DNA of 64,000 bases from Thermasporomyces composti. GTDB taxonomy: Bacteria > Actinomycetota > Actinomycetes > Propionibacteriales > Actinopolymorphaceae. The translations under genes were made by a program, and so were the position numbers. The DNA lies in NCBI RefSeq assembly GCF_003386795.1, contig NZ_QTUC01000001.1, positions 2,108,001-2,172,000 of the forward strand. The letters run 5' to 3'. Shown here one piece after another: positions 44,729-53,169 of this stretch. How positions within the stretch are numbered: position 1 is the first letter of the stretch; each line of letters starts with the position of its first letter. The notes under the pieces were generated by a model. The model did no database searches and was not told the origin of the DNA. It saw nothing but the letters and a program-made list of their open reading frames with translations.

Positions 44729-45328
44729 TCACCGCGCCCTGCGGCGGACCAAGGGCAGGAAGATGTCGTCGACGATCTCCTCGATGACCTTCTCGGTGAC
44801 GGGCCGCCCGGTCATGAGGATCTCGTGGCGGACGAGGTCGATGGGCAGCGTGGTCAGCCGCGGGGTGAGGCGCTCTGGATCGACCTCTCCGCGGGCGGCG
44901 GCGCGCTCGAGGATTCGCTCCATGGAGGTGGGTCCCTCGCGCTCCGCCAGGAGCCGGTCCCGCAGGTCGGCCATCGTGGAGCGGGTCTCCGCGAAGAAGT
45001 CGCTCATCTGCATGCTCATGAGGACCGCCAGCTCGGCGCGCCGCTCCGAGAGCCACCGCAGCAGGGCCACGACGTCGTCGCGGAGGGAGCCGGTGTCGGG
45101 CAGGACGAACGGGTTCTTCCGGCCGTAGTGGGCGATGGCGGCTATCGCCAGCTCCGCCCGACTCGCCCAGCGTCGGTAGACGACCGAGCGGCTGGTCTTG
45201 GCGCGCGCGGCCACCCCCTCGAACGTGAACCCGGCGTAGCCGACGCTGACCAGCTCGTCCCACGCGGCGTCGAGCAGCGCCTCCTCGAGCTGGGCCCCGC
45301 GGCGCCTGGTTGCGGTCCTCTCCTGCAC
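44729..45328 (-). CDS. TetR-family transcriptional regulator
   Basis: 199 residues. The N-terminal helix-turn-helix is clear (ALLDAAWDELVSVGYAGFTFEGVAARAKTS is split as helices 1-3, then SVVYRRWASRAEL); the C-terminal ligand domain is helical. GTG 45328 has GAGGAGAGG upstream. It is divergent from an MFS exporter with a 96-nt shared control region holding two palindromes, one over its own -10 (TAAGAT) and one over the exporter -10. It is almost certainly the local repressor, released by a pump substrate. Confidence 0.93.
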   Translation of the reverse strand: MQERTATRRRGAQLEEALLDAAWDELVSVGYAGFTFEGVAARAKTSRSVVYRRWASRAELAIAAIAHYGRKNPFVLPDTGSLRDDVVALLRWLSERRAELAVLMSMQMSDFFAETRSTMADLRDRLLAEREGPTSMERILERAAARGEVDPERLTPRLTTLPIDLVRHEILMTGRPVTEKVIEEIVDDIFLPLVRRRAR

Positions 45329-45339
45329 GACCTCTCCTC

Positions 45340-45359
45340 AAGATACATCAACGTATCTT
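45340..45359. promoter_or_regulatory. TetR operator O1 over the tetR promoter
   Basis: AAGATAC-atcaac-GTATCTT, a dyad with 7-bp arms. It covers the likely minus-strand -10 TAAGAT of the regulator gene and shares AGATAC with the second operator. Confidence 0.65.
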
Positions 45360-45360
45360 A

Positions 45361-45389
45361 TTGACGGTGTGGCGCCGAGCAGGTTAGAT
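45361..45389 (+). promoter_or_regulatory. Housekeeping promoter of the MFS exporter gene
   Basis: -35 TTGACG (45361-45366), 17-bp spacer, -10 TTAGAT (45384-45389). Near-consensus sigma70-type promoter; its -10 lies inside the 24-bp palindrome. Confidence 0.75.
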
Positions 45390-45406
45390 ACACATGTGTA
45401 TCTAAC
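45383..45406. promoter_or_regulatory. TetR operator O2, perfect 24-bp palindrome
   Basis: Half-site GTTAGATACACA followed directly by its exact reverse complement. It overlaps the exporter -10 and lies 18 bp before the exporter start codon. Length and symmetry fit a TetR-type operator. Confidence 0.85.
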
Positions 45407-45424
45407 GATGCTCTGGAGGTCACC

Positions 45425-46861
45425 GTGAGCACTGTGCAGCTGCCCGCCTCCCGGGAAGGCCTCGACCCGGGCTTCGTGCGGCTCTCCCTCGTCATGCTGA
45501 CCGGCGCCCTCGCCGTCGTCTTCGACACGACGATCGTCAACATCGCACTCGAGACCCTGGGTCAGCAACTGCACGTACCGGTCTCCACCGTGCAGTGGGT
45601 CACCACCGGGTACGTGCTCGCCCTCGGCATGGCGGTGCCCACGACGAACTGGCTGACCAGCCGTTTCGGCGGGAAGAAGGTCTGGTTGTTCGCGTTGACG
45701 CTGTTCCTCGCCGGATCCGTCGGCGCGGGCCTCGCGGCGGACGCACCCAGCCTCATCGCCTTCCGTGTGGTGCAGGGTGTGGGCGGCGGTCTCATGCTGC
45801 CCGTCATGCAGACGACCCTGGTCCAGGCGACCAACGGTCGGTCGCTCGGCCGCGCCATGGCGATCATCGGGCTTCCTGTCGTCCTGGGTCCGGTGCTCGG
45901 CCCGGTCGTCGGTGGTCTGCTCGTCCAGCACCTCACGTGGCGCTGGATCTTCTGGGTCAACGTGCCGTTCTGTGTGGCCGGGCTAGCAATGGCCTGGCGC
46001 TTCATGCCCTCAGGGGAACGGAACCACACCGCACCGCTCGACTGGATCGGCCTGGCCCTGGTCTGTCCCGGCATCGCGGCGATCGTCCTCGGGTTCTCCC
46101 GAGCCGGCGCGGGCGGCTTCGGCCACGCCGACGCGCTCCTGCCCCTCGTCGTGGGCGTCACGCTCGTCGCCGCCTTCGCCGTCTGGGCTCTCACGAGGGA
46201 CGGCGAGCCGCTCATCGACCTCCGGCTGCTTCGGCACTCCTCGTTCAGCGCGGCGAACGCGCTGCTGTTCCTGTCGGGCTTCGTCCTCTACGGCGCGATG
46301 CTGCTGATTCCCCTCTACTACCAGCAGGTGACCGGTCGGGACCCGCTCACGGCCGGCCTCCTGCTCGTCCCGCAGGGCATCGGTCTGATGCTGAGCCGCG
46401 GACTGGCCGGTGCGCTCACCGACCGGCTGGGCGCACGCCCGGTCGCCGCCGCGGGTCTGGCGATCACGCTGGTGGGGACGTTGCCGTTCGCGTGGGTCGG
46501 GTCGGATACCGCGACGTGGTGGCTCGTCGCCGCGCTCGTCGTCCGCGGCATCGGCCTCGGCGCGGTGACGATTCCCGTCATGACGAGCGCGTACGAAGGA
46601 CTCGCCGCCGACCAGGTGCCGCACGCCAGCGTGATCACGAGGATGACGCAGCAGATCGGCGGCTCGTTCGGCACCGCCGTGCTGGCCGTAGTCCTCGACA
46701 GCGCCCTCGCCCGTCACCCTGGCGGACCCGCGGAGGCCGCGGCGGCGTTCGGCCACACCTTCTGGTGGTCCATCGCCTTCACCGTGCTCGCCCTGGCCGT
46801 GTCGGCGTGGCTGCCCTCCCGGATCGCCCGGCCGACGGAACTCCGACCGGCCAGTCCATGA
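45425..46861 (+). CDS. MFS drug exporter, DHA2 (EmrB/QacA) family
   Basis: 478 residues with about 14 transmembrane helices. Motif-like stretches include DTTIVNIALETLGQ in helix 1 (motif D1), TNWLTSRFGGKKVW (motif A), and LGPVLGPVVGGLLV (motif C of antiporters). It should export hydrophobic or cationic compounds by proton antiport. GTG 45425 follows TGGAGGTCACC. Controlled by the divergent TetR gene through a palindromic operator on its promoter. Confidence 0.93.
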   Translation: MSTVQLPASREGLDPGFVRLSLVMLTGALAVVFDTTIVNIALETLGQQLHVPVSTVQWVTTGYVLALGMAVPTTNWLTSRFGGKKVWLFALTLFLAGSVGAGLAADAPSLIAFRVVQGVGGGLMLPVMQTTLVQATNGRSLGRAMAIIGLPVVLGPVLGPVVGGLLVQHLTWRWIFWVNVPFCVAGLAMAWRFMPSGERNHTAPLDWIGLALVCPGIAAIVLGFSRAGAGGFGHADALLPLVVGVTLVAAFAVWALTRDGEPLIDLRLLRHSSFSAANALLFLSGFVLYGAMLLIPLYYQQVTGRDPLTAGLLLVPQGIGLMLSRGLAGALTDRLGARPVAAAGLAITLVGTLPFAWVGSDTATWWLVAALVVRGIGLGAVTIPVMTSAYEGLAADQVPHASVITRMTQQIGGSFGTAVLAVVLDSALARHPGGPAEAAAAFGHTFWWSIAFTVLALAVSAWLPSRIARPTELRPASP

Positions 46862-46881
46862 GGCTTTGGCGCTTGGCGATG

Positions 46882-46902
46882 GCTACGACCCAGACTCGTA
46901 GC
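46882..46902 (+). terminator. Terminator of the MFS exporter gene
   Basis: GCTACGA-cccagac-TCGTAGC, a 7-bp stem with a 7-base loop, 20 nt past the stop. Confidence 0.5.
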
Positions 46903-47040
46903 GATCACCGGAACTCCCCGGCTAGGCGTCGACAGCCACGCGCCCACCCCGGCGAATCGACCGGTCGTGGATCGTGCAGGGAGACGTCGGAGTGGACACC
47001 GTGGGGATCGCCGGCCCTCAGGACGACGGTGAGAGGACTC

Positions 47041-47056
47041 GGTTTCACGTGAAACA
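47041..47056. promoter_or_regulatory. parS site 1 (15/16)
   Basis: GGTTTCACGTGAAACA differs from the consensus TGTTTCACGTGAAACA at the first base only. It lies just downstream of the parB stop. Confidence 0.85.
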
Positions 47057-47087
47057 GTGAGCCTGCTCAGCTGGGGCGGCACCCGCG

Positions 47088-48059
47088 TCAGACGTCGGGT
47101 GTGCCCGAGCTGGCACGTGGGCGGGGATCCATGAGCGCCACGATGCGCTCGAGGTCCTCCAGCGAGGCGAACTCGATGGTGATCTTGCCCTTGTTCCGCC
47201 CGAGATCGACCTTGACGCGAGTGTCGAACCGGTCGGTGAGCTGGCTCTCCAGGTCAGCCAGTCGCGGTGCGACGGGCTTGGGAGTCCGTGCCTTGGGCTT
47301 GCGGCGACTCGCCTTGCCGCCGTCGAGGGCGATGATCTCCTCCAACGCCCGCACCGACAGCCCTTCGGCCACCACCCGATGGGCGAGCGCCTCCTGCGTC
47401 TCCTCATCCTCGACGGCGAGCAGTGCCCGCGCGTGTCCGGCCGACAGCACCCCCGCCGCCACTCGACGCTGGACCGACGGCGGCAGTTTGAGAAGTCGAA
47501 GGGTGTTGGTGATCTGCGGACGGGAGCGTCCGATCCGCTGCGCGAGCTCGTCGTGGGTGCATCCGAAGTCCTCGAGGAGTTGCGCGTAAGCCGCCGCCTC
47601 CTCGAGCGGGTTCAGTTGGACGCGGTGGAGGTTCTCCAAGAGCGCGTCCCGGAGCATGTCGTCGTCGCTGGTCTCCCGGATGATTGCCGGGATGACGGAG
47701 AGCTGGGCCTGCTGGGCCGCACGCCAGCGGCGCTCGCCCATGACCAGCTCGTACCGATCGGGGCCGACGCGCCGCACCACGATGGGCTGGAGCAGCCCGA
47801 TCTGCTTGATGGAGTAGACGAGCTCCGCCATCGCTTCCTCGTCGAACACCTGCCGCGGCTGACGAGGGTTCGGCGTGATGGCGTCGATGGGGATCTCGGC
47901 GAAGTGGGCTCCGGCGACGGCCGGTGGAGTGGACGACGATTCATCCACAGGGTTGTCCACAGGCGTGGATGTCCACCCGTCCGGCGGAGTGGAAGCGGGA
48001 CGCGACGCCGGCGGGATGAGTGCGCCCAGACCTCGCCCGAGGCCCCGTCGAACGGTCAT
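47088..48059 (-). CDS. parB: Chromosome partitioning protein ParB
   Basis: 323 residues. N-terminal [13 protein letters not shown] (ParA contact), the CTP-binding ParB/Srx fold with [18 protein letters not shown] and arginine patch GERRWRA (108-114), ENLHR, then a helix-turn-helix that reads parS ([22 protein letters not shown]) and a C-terminal dimerisation domain. It spreads from parS as a CTP-dependent clamp and guides origin segregation. ATG 48059 follows GGAGAGC. Transcribed after parA with a 69-nt gap. Confidence 0.97.
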   Translation of the reverse strand: MTVRRGLGRGLGALIPPASRPASTPPDGWTSTPVDNPVDESSSTPPAVAGAHFAEIPIDAITPNPRQPRQVFDEEAMAELVYSIKQIGLLQPIVVRRVGPDRYELVMGERRWRAAQQAQLSVIPAIIRETSDDDMLRDALLENLHRVQLNPLEEAAAYAQLLEDFGCTHDELAQRIGRSRPQITNTLRLLKLPPSVQRRVAAGVLSAGHARALLAVEDEETQEALAHRVVAEGLSVRALEEIIALDGGKASRRKPKARTPKPVAPRLADLESQLTDRFDTRVKVDLGRNKGKITIEFASLEDLERIVALMDPRPRASSGTPDV

Positions 48060-48128
48060 CTCAGCTCTCCTTGGTCGAACCCGATCGCGATCGTCGAGCC
48101 TAGCGTCTCAACGTCCGCCACACGCGGA

Positions 48129-49358
48129 TCATCCCGCCTGCCCGTACACTCGCCCGTTCCCCTGGGCGGCAGCATGGCGATCGCTCGAACCAGCGAGATC
48201 GGATGGCGCCTGGACCGCCGGGTCACGGAGCGCGATCTCCCGCGCCGCCTCCAAGTAGGACAGCGCACCGGGCGAGCCGGGATCCCAGGTCATGACCGTC
48301 TGACCGAAGCTCGGCGCCTCGGAGATCCGGACCGAGCGCGGGATGGCACTGCGGAGCACGGTGTGACCCAGGCTCTCTCGCGCGTTCTCCGCCACCTGAG
48401 CGGAGAGCCGCGTCCGCGCGTCGTACATCGTGAGGAGGACGGTCGTGACCTCGAGCGCGGGATTGATCTCCCGAATGAGGTTGACGATCCGGAACAGTGT
48501 CTCCACCCCCTCCAGGGCGTAGTACTCGCACTGGATGGGGATCAGCACCTCGCGGCCGGCGACGAGGGCGTTCATGGTGAGCAGCCCGAGGGAGGGGGGA
48601 CAGTCGATGAAGACGTAGTCGATCCGCCGCCCGGCCTGTTCCTCCTCGGCGAGGTACACGTCGAGCGCGCGCTTCAGCCGCGCCTCCCGGGCGACGACAC
48701 TCGCCAGCTCCAGCTCCGCACCGGACAGGTCGATGGTCGCCGGCACGCCGAAGAGGGTGGGGAAGCGCGCGACCGGGTGGACGAAGTCCCGGAGCGGCTG
48801 GCCATCGACGATGACGTCGTAGACGTTCGGGAGGCCTTCCGTGTGCTCCATCCCGAGCGCCGTGGAGGCGTTGCCCTGCGGATCAAGGTCGATCACGAGC
48901 ACGCGCGCACCGGAACCCGCGAGGGCGGCAGCCAGGTTGACCGCCGTCGTCGTCTTGCCTACGCCCCCCTTTTGGTTCGCGACAACGAAGATGCGCGTGC
49001 GCTGGGGACGAGGCAGCGTCGGCGTGAACACCATGGGGCGATCCGAGTCGAGCTCCGCTCCGACGCCGGCCTGAGGACCAGCAGAGTCGCCGGACGCATC
49101 CGCGGCGGACGCCGACGCCGAGGCGGCGGGTATGTCGCCCTGACCTCCGCAGCCCGATGTTTCACGTGAAACCGAGTCGCTGTCGCCCTCCTCGGAGCTC
49201 TGGCGACCCTCACCCTGTCCCGCTTCCAGCCGATCCTCGGGCCACCCAAGACCTGTTGGCCGACCGGGGTGGGCGCGCGCGTGCTCCGCCGCGGCCCTCG
49301 ACCTCACAGGGTCGTCGACCGGCCAGCCAAGACCACGTGTCACGCGAACCTCCGACAC
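48129..49358 (-). CDS. parA: Chromosome partitioning ATPase ParA
   Basis: 409 residues. The deviant Walker A KGGVGKTT is near residue 130, then DLDPQGNASTALG, FIDCPPSLGLLTMNAL and ATP-dependent DNA-binding surface. The first ~120 residues are a variable Ala/Ser/Gly-rich extension. GTG 49358 has AAGGGGAGG six bases upstream, better than ATG 49403, which lacks a site. A parS lies inside the N-terminal coding region, where it encodes VSRETS. With ParB it moves the replicated origin. Confidence 0.95.
   Translation of the reverse strand: MSEVRVTRGLGWPVDDPVRSRAAAEHARAHPGRPTGLGWPEDRLEAGQGEGRQSSEEGDSDSVSRETSGCGGQGDIPAASASASAADASGDSAGPQAGVGAELDSDRPMVFTPTLPRPQRTRIFVVANQKGGVGKTTTAVNLAAALAGSGARVLVIDLDPQGNASTALGMEHTEGLPNVYDVIVDGQPLRDFVHPVARFPTLFGVPATIDLSGAELELASVVAREARLKRALDVYLAEEEQAGRRIDYVFIDCPPSLGLLTMNALVAGREVLIPIQCEYYALEGVETLFRIVNLIREINPALEVTTVLLTMYDARTRLSAQVAENARESLGHTVLRSAIPRSVRISEAPSFGQTVMTWDPGSPGALSYLEAAREIALRDPAVQAPSDLAGSSDRHAAAQGNGRVYGQAG
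49158..49173. promoter_or_regulatory. parS site 2 inside parA (15/16)
   Basis: TGTTTCACGTGAAACC, one mismatch at the last base, within the parA coding sequence. Confidence 0.85.
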
Positions 49359-49456
49359 TCTCACCCTCCCCTTATCAGCCCCACGCTGGTCTTCCGTCCT
49401 CATCTGTGGACTTGACTGCTCTCACACGTGTTCCGACTCGTTCTCCCGCGGTGACG

Positions 49457-50116
49457 TCACCGCGACGTCTTCGCCCCACCTCGCCGGGAGGCTCGACCGT
49501 CGCGGCCCCGGATCATGCGTACCACGGTGGTGGGTGGCGCGACGAGCCCTGAGCCGAACTTCTCGATCGACCACCGCTCCACACCTCGTCGGGGCAAGTC
49601 GGCCTCCACCGCGTGGAGCTCCTCTGCCGCTCGCTCACCCTTGACGGCCAAGAGTGACCCACCAGGACGACACAGACCAAGCGCGACACGGGTCAACCGG
49701 TCGAGCGGCGCGACCGCTCGCGCGGTGACGACGTCGTACACGCCGTCATGCTCCTCAGCACGAGCACGAAGCACAGTGGTGTTCCTCAGCCCGAGGTCGC
49801 GGGTGACCTCAGACAGGAAGGTCACGCGTCGAAGCAACGGCTCGAGAAGCGTGACGTGGAGGTCGGGACGTGCGATGGCGAGGACGACGCCCGGGAGACC
49901 CGCACCCGATCCGACGTCACACACCGAGGCGCCGTCCGGGATGGCCTCGGTCAGGACCGCACAGTTGAGAAGGTGCCGATCCCAGAGACGGTCCACTTCA
50001 CGCGGACCGAGCAGGCCTCGCTCGACCCCGGGGCCGACGAGAAGCTCCGCGTACCGCAGCAGGAGGGGTAGCCGGCTACCAAAGAGCAGGCCGGCTGCTT
50101 CTGGAGCAGCCGGCAC
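49457..50116 (-). CDS. rsmG: 16S rRNA (guanine-N7) methyltransferase RsmG
   Basis: 219 residues from GTG 50116, which has GGAG four bases before it; homologues start at a similar point, before APEAAGLLFG. The SAM-binding motif DVGSGAGLPG is at 67-76 and ARAVAPLDRL follows. It methylates G527 of 16S rRNA; loss gives low-level streptomycin resistance in actinomycetes. The open frame runs on to 50212 through the parS site, but no start codon there is supported. Lies between jag and parA. Confidence 0.93.
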   Translation of the reverse strand: MPAAPEAAGLLFGSRLPLLLRYAELLVGPGVERGLLGPREVDRLWDRHLLNCAVLTEAIPDGASVCDVGSGAGLPGVVLAIARPDLHVTLLEPLLRRVTFLSEVTRDLGLRNTTVLRARAEEHDGVYDVVTARAVAPLDRLTRVALGLCRPGGSLLAVKGERAAEELHAVEADLPRRGVERWSIEKFGSGLVAPPTTVVRMIRGRDGRASRRGGAKTSR

Positions 50117-50127
50117 ACGTCTCCGTT

Positions 50128-50151
50128 CCGGTGTTTCACGTGAAACACCGG
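50128..50151. promoter_or_regulatory. parS site 3, perfect and extended palindrome
   Basis: The 16-bp consensus TGTTTCACGTGAAACA (50132-50147) is flanked by CCGG on both sides, making a 24-bp perfect palindrome in the gap between jag and rsmG. Confidence 0.95.
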
Positions 50152-50159
50152 ACGCGCGA

Positions 50160-50732
50160 TCACGCCGGGTAGATGACGACCCTGCGTTCGGGCTCCTCGC
50201 CCTCCGATTCACTCGTCAGTCCCTTCGCGGCCACCGTGTCATGGACGATCTTCCGCTCGAACGGCGTCATCGGCTCCAGGCGAACCGGCTTGCCGGTCTC
50301 CTTGACCTCAGCCACGAACTTCTCCGCGAGAGCCACGAGCTCCCTGCGACGCTTCGCCCGGTACCCGCCGATGTCGAGCATGAGCCGGCTCCGCTCACCG
50401 GTCTCTCGGAAGACCGCGAGCCTCGTGAGCTCCTGGAGCGCCCCCAGGACCTCACCGTTCTTCCCCACGAGGTGGCTCAGCTCGCCGCCGACGATCGCGA
50501 CCATGGCGCGGTCACCCTCGACGTCCAGGTCGATGTCACCGTCGACGTCCACGATGTCGAGCAGCTCTTCCAAGTAGTCCGCCGCGATGTCGCCCTCGCG
50601 CTCGAGACGCTCGAGCAGCTCGGGAGGGATGTCGTCGTCAGGCCGGTCAGCGGGGGTACCGGCGCCGGTGTCGCCACGACCGGCGGTCCCGTCGTTGTCT
50701 TCCGCGACGTTCGAGGTGGCGTGCTTGCTCAC
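50160..50732 (-). CDS. jag: Jag/KhpB-like RNA-binding protein
   Basis: 190 residues: an acidic N-terminal segment, a KH domain (VGGELSHLVGKNGEVLGALQELTRL with the GxxG loop) and an R3H domain (ERKIVHDTVAAKGLTSESEGEEPERRVVI). KhpB/Jag proteins bind small and messenger RNAs and affect cell elongation. Conserved place between yidC and rsmG. Confidence 0.95.
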   Translation of the reverse strand: MSKHATSNVAEDNDGTAGRGDTGAGTPADRPDDDIPPELLERLEREGDIAADYLEELLDIVDVDGDIDLDVEGDRAMVAIVGGELSHLVGKNGEVLGALQELTRLAVFRETGERSRLMLDIGGYRAKRRRELVALAEKFVAEVKETGKPVRLEPMTPFERKIVHDTVAAKGLTSESEGEEPERRVVIYPA

Positions 50733-50803
50733 AACCCCACTCCTTCATCTTCGCGCGCCTTCGTCAGCGCACCACGGGCTATGAGAGGGCGAGACGCCCG
50801 TCC

Positions 50804-51766
50804 TCAACGACCCTTTCGTTTGCTCCGCGGCAGTCGCTGAGGCTGTACCCGCTTGACGGGTTTCGGAGCCGCGCCAGTCTTGGACGTGCCACCGTCGACC
50901 GCCGGACCCGAGCCGTTCTGCGCCCCGCCTGGGACAGCCGCGAGACCCTTGCGAGCGGCCTTGCGGTTCTTGCGCCGCTGGTACGCCTCGTAGGCGGGCG
51001 TGCCAGGAGCCGGGTTCCGCCGGATCACCCAGAACTGCTGACCCATGGTCCAGACGTTGGACGTGAACCAGTAGATCAGCACACCGACGGGGAAGCTGAC
51101 GCCACCAACGGCGAACGCCAACGGGAAGACGTACAGGATGATCTTCTGCTGTTGAGCGAACGGCCCCGTCAGCGCCTCGGGCGGCATGTTCTTGCGCATC
51201 AGCTGCCGCTGAGTCGTGAACGTCGTCACCGTCATCAACACGATGAGGACGACCGTCACGACCTGGACATTCAGTGTCTGCGCGCCGATGAACCGGTCGG
51301 AGATCTGCGCGCCGAAGATCGTCGCGTGCCGCAGCGATTCGACGAGCTCCTCGTTCAGGCCACGGCCCCGGACCACGCCGTTCGCGGCGCCGTCGAGCAC
51401 CCGGAACAGCGCGATGAAGATCGGTGACTGCAGCAGGATGGGCATGCAGGAGGAGAACGGGTTCGTCCCGGTCTCCCGGTAGAGCTTCATGAGCTCCTGG
51501 CCCATCCGCTCCCGGTCGTGGCCGTACTTCTTCTGCAGCTCCTTGATCTTCGGCTGCAGGAGGGCCATGTTCCGGCTGGCCCGGATCTGCCGGACGAAAA
51601 GGGGGATCAGCAGGGTCCGGATGACGACGACCAAACCGACGATGGACAGGACCCACGTCCAGCCGGAGTCAGGGCCGAGGAGAGGTGCGAAGAGCGCGTG
51701 GAACGCCCGCATGATGAACGACACGATGTCGTAGAGCGGCGAAAGAATTGCGTCATACCACGACAC
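50804..51766 (-). CDS. yidC: Membrane protein insertase YidC
   Basis: 320 residues. Five hydrophobic segments; the cytoplasmic hairpin holds MALLQPKIKELQKKYGHDRERMGQE and the conserved Arg of the hydrophilic groove lies in helix 2 (VVIRTLLIPLFVRQIRASR). SCMPILLQSPIFIALFRVL is typical. Inserts membrane proteins with or without Sec. The C-terminal tail is basic (KRVQPQRLPRSKRKGR). GTG 51766 follows GAGGTG. It sits in the rpmH-rnpA-yidD-yidC-jag string. Confidence 0.96.
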   Translation of the reverse strand: MSWYDAILSPLYDIVSFIMRAFHALFAPLLGPDSGWTWVLSIVGLVVVIRTLLIPLFVRQIRASRNMALLQPKIKELQKKYGHDRERMGQELMKLYRETGTNPFSSCMPILLQSPIFIALFRVLDGAANGVVRGRGLNEELVESLRHATIFGAQISDRFIGAQTLNVQVVTVVLIVLMTVTTFTTQRQLMRKNMPPEALTGPFAQQQKIILYVFPLAFAVGGVSFPVGVLIYWFTSNVWTMGQQFWVIRRNPAPGTPAYEAYQRRKNRKAARKGLAAVPGGAQNGSGPAVDGGTSKTGAAPKPVKRVQPQRLPRSKRKGR

Positions 51767-51769
51767 GCT

Positions 51770-52030
51770 TTACGCACCTCGGGATTCGCTTGGCGCGCCC
51801 ATGCCAGCGCGCGTTGGGGACGGAGGAACTGGGTCGTATCCACCAGGAGTCCACGGATGGCACCGAGCCAACCGTCGGACCGCCAGCCAGCTGCCGCGTA
51901 GCGCACCGTGCTTCTCGACCGCCTCGAGCGCGTACGCCGAGCACGATGGATGGTACCGGCAGACCTGACCGTAGAGCGGGCTCACGAAAAGCCGGTACGC
52001 CTTGAGCAGCAGGACGAGAACCGTCTTCAC
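51770..52030 (-). CDS. yidD: Membrane protein insertion efficiency factor YidD
   Basis: 86 residues with the family signature [27 protein letters not shown] and [14 protein letters not shown] small amphipathic protein that helps YidC. Its start overlaps the rnpA stop by four bases. Confidence 0.95.
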   Translation of the reverse strand: MKTVLVLLLKAYRLFVSPLYGQVCRYHPSCSAYALEAVEKHGALRGSWLAVRRLARCHPWTPGGYDPVPPSPTRAGMGAPSESRGA

Positions 52031-52398
52031 GACGACCTCCCCACCTGGAGGTGGCGCGGCCGCGCGGTCGCCTGCTCGAGCGCCGCGTCGAGGTCTCGCG
52101 CGAGGTCGGCACTGGACACCTTCGACGCCGACGGTAACGCGCGCACGACAAGGAGGCTCCCGGGTGGGAGGACCGCCAGGCGCTCACGCATGAGGTGCCT
52201 GAGCCGTCGCCGGACGGTGTTCCGAACCACAGCGGAACCAACCGCGCGACTCACGACGAAACCGACCAATGGAGGGTCGTCGCGCCCCTCGACGAGGACG
52301 AGGTGGACGACGAGGGTCGGACGCGCGACGCGGCGGCCGCGACGGATCGCCGTCGCGAAGTCGGCTGAACGCCGCATCCGATGACGAGCCGGCAGCAC
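52027..52398 (-). CDS. rnpA: Ribonuclease P protein component
   Basis: 123 residues. The RNR motif reads [16 protein letters not shown], and [25 protein letters not shown] is typical of the N-terminus. Binds the catalytic RNase P RNA and pre-tRNA leader. Lies 39 nt after rpmH. Confidence 0.96.
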   Translation of the reverse strand: MLPARHRMRRSADFATAIRRGRRVARPTLVVHLVLVEGRDDPPLVGFVVSRAVGSAVVRNTVRRRLRHLMRERLAVLPPGSLLVVRALPSASKVSSADLARDLDAALEQATARPRHLQVGRSS

Positions 52399-52437
52399 GA
52401 CATCGTCTCGGTGACGACCGCGAGGAGCTCGCCGTCG

Positions 52438-52572
52438 TCAGACGGCGAGGCGCCGGCGTCCCTTGCGCCGACGCGCCGCGAGGATGGCGCGGCCGGCTCG
52501 GGTGCGCATCCGGATGCGGAAGCCGTGGGTCTTGTGACGCCGACGGTTGTTCGGCTGGAACGTGCGCTTCAC
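52438..52572 (-). CDS. rpmH: 50S ribosomal protein L34
   Basis: 44 residues starting from GTG 52572, [18 protein letters not shown], and ending [15 protein letters not shown] lies about six bases upstream. First gene of the leftward string from the origin; a -10-like TACTCT is at 52699-52704 on the minus strand. Confidence 0.97.
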   Translation of the reverse strand: MKRTFQPNNRRRHKTHGFRIRMRTRAGRAILAARRRKGRRRLAV

Positions 52573-53169
52573 AGGAGTCTCCCGATCGATGTGGAACGCT
52601 CGCGGATACCGGACTATCGGCGACACCATGCACCCGCGGCACAGCGACACGCGAAGGGTGCTGCGTCGCAGCTATCCGTGGGCATACAGCGATCGCCGAG
52701 AGTACGGCACCGTGACCGACCCACGGTACGAGGGGGTCGGTCACCGGGTCAAACCGAGGTGGCTCGTCCGTCTCGCCCACCGCTCAGCGTCGACGCGCCG
52801 CTGCGTCGCGCGCACGGTCCGTCGCGCCGGACCCTCCCGCGATGCCCTCCCGCGGTCTGGGTGAGATCGGTCTCCGCAATTCTGGCGCACACACGCCGTG
52901 CCACGGGGGAAGAAAGAGTCTGTGCGAGCCCCACCGCGAGGTTCGCCCGTTCGTCCCCCATTAGTGTCATCCACAGTTACTATGCACAGCCTGTGGACGG
53001 ATCTGTGGATCTCTCCGGCGGACCGTTCGACCGGGGCACTCTGGAACAGAGCGGTCCTCGGGGGCGAAGGGTGAGCCGGAGGGCCCGTCGTCCAGCCCGA
53101 CCCGATGCCGCCAACGCGGTCGTCACGGGTGGGAGTCCTGGGGGAGCCTGAGGGAGAGGGAGTCGGACA
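52573..53169. promoter_or_regulatory. rpmH-dnaA divergent region with dnaA promoter and DnaA-box-like sites
   Basis: 597 nt without an ORF. Near dnaA: TCATCCACA (52967-52975), -10-like TACTAT (52978-52983), TGTGGACGG (52992-53000) and TGTGGATCT (53004-53012). The boxes bracket the -10 and suggest DnaA autoregulation. RBS GAGGGAG precedes the dnaA GTG. The leftmost 400 bp contains the rpmH promoter and nothing else I recognise. Confidence 0.55.

Noticed and set aside
46862-47087. Possible tRNA between the MFS gene and parB
   Set aside because: No T-loop GGTTCGAATCC-like box or acceptor stem; only a terminator hairpin and a parS were found.
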